DNA from: Planctomycetota bacterium
GTDB taxonomy: Bacteria; Planctomycetota; Planctomycetia; Pirellulales; Pirellulaceae
DNA: 44,233 nucleotides
NCBI GenBank assembly: GCA_029259935.1
Contig: JAJDEH010000060.1
Location: 1 to 44,233 of the forward strand
Direction: 5' to 3'
Part shown: positions 43,955 to 44,233 of the stretch, piece by piece
Layout: each line of letters opens with the position of its first letter
How positions within the stretch are numbered: position 1 is the stretch's first letter
The notes under the pieces: model-generated
What the model was told of the DNA's origin: nothing
The model's database searches: none
The model's input: only the letters and a program-made list of their open reading frames with translations
Translations under genes and position numbers: made by a program

Positions 43955-44233
43955 CTATTGGCTTGATGCTGGTTTAGCGGCGGCGGAATTGATGAGAATT
44001 TCGATCTGCTGCTGGCTGAGAGCCCGATTGTAGACGCGGATATCATCGAGTTCCCCTTGAAATCGGGCCGAGGTTCCGGTTCCGTCACCCCACCAGTGAC
44101 GACCGAGCGCGGCGCGCTTGCTCTGCACCGACACATCCGCCACGGTCTCTCCAAGTAATCGCCCGTTTCGGTAAGCACGCAGCCGACGATCTTTGTACGT
44201 CATCGCATAATGTACCCAGCGGCCGCGGTCCGC
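43955..44233 (-). CDS. LamG-domain protein, C-terminal end (cut at window edge)
   Basis: The frame continues beyond the right edge. The visible 92 residues include RWVHYAMTYKDRRLRAYRNGRLLGE, then GELDDIRVYNRALSQQQIEIL, which is the classic end of a LamG/concanavalin-like jelly roll as found in large planctomycete surface proteins. The stop TAG is at 43955-43957. A start ATG at 44203 is internal to the motif and is not used. The domain usually binds carbohydrate. It is the probable first visible gene of the sulfatase-Rieske strand group. Confidence 0.75.
   Translation of the reverse strand, partial: ADRGRWVHYAMTYKDRRLRAYRNGRLLGETVADVSVQSKRAALGRHWWGDGTGTSARFQGELDDIRVYNRALSQQQIEILINSAAAKPASSQ

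Overview
The window looks like a chromosomal segment of a planctomycete, most likely a Pirellulales-type lineage. The evidence is the gene content: DUF1549/DUF1553 and DUF1501 exported proteins, a multihaem cytochrome of the PVC type, a DUF1080 protein, a formylglycine sulfatase, an ECF sigma factor with a membrane-spanning C-terminal extension, an FG-GAP/ASPIC protein and many predicted signal peptides including twin-arginine ones. Coding density is high and most gene ends are close together. No ribosomal RNA or CRISPR array is visible, and the only complete tRNA is a tRNA-Leu(CAA).

Layout. 1-205 is the 3' end of an IS66-like transposase. 422-3969 holds a HEAT-repeat protein (minus), a nitrilase-family hydrolase with an N-terminal accessory domain, and a small membrane protein. 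3970-4746 is non-coding with several hairpins. 4747-15175 is a plus-strand run: a CehA/McbA-like PHP metallohydrolase, a PhyH dioxygenase, a TIM-barrel isomerase/epimerase, a PhoD-like phosphatase, a DJ-1/PfpI protein, a pentahaem cytochrome and a sugar-dehydrogenase-like beta-propeller. The last three are joined by a short gap and then two overlaps. A DES1-like desaturase lies convergently at 15159-16421.

16599-19823 is the most unusual locus. One long reading frame carries FG-GAP repeats, an ASPIC/UnbV domain and a thioredoxin-like CxxC domain, and is interrupted by a single in-frame TGA. Eleven bases after that TGA is a perfect hairpin whose loop region closely matches the classical bacterial SECIS element. 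I read it as a candidate selenoprotein, Sec at residue 658.

19891-22115 holds a membrane protein and a convergent DUF1501 gene. 22352-24129 is an accessory relic region: tRNA-Leu, its terminator, a possible integrase remnant, a MITE-like inverted-repeat element, an 11-bp inverted repeat pair and two tandem 113/119-bp hairpin-bearing repeats. 24130-31347 holds a DUF1080 protein, a tandem amidohydrolase, the sigma factor and an epimerase-like protein. 31518-36634 is a DUF1549/DUF1553 - DUF1501 pair followed by an 11-EF-hand protein. 36984-40990 has a TolB-like lipoprotein and a GH32/GH43-like propeller protein. 40991 to the end is a minus-strand group of a LamG-domain protein (cut by the window edge), a sulfatase and a Rieske oxygenase.

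Together most genes suggest extracellular or periplasmic breakdown of complex, partly sulfated carbohydrates with oxidative steps, which is typical of planctomycetes. That functional reading is inferred from families and has no direct evidence here.
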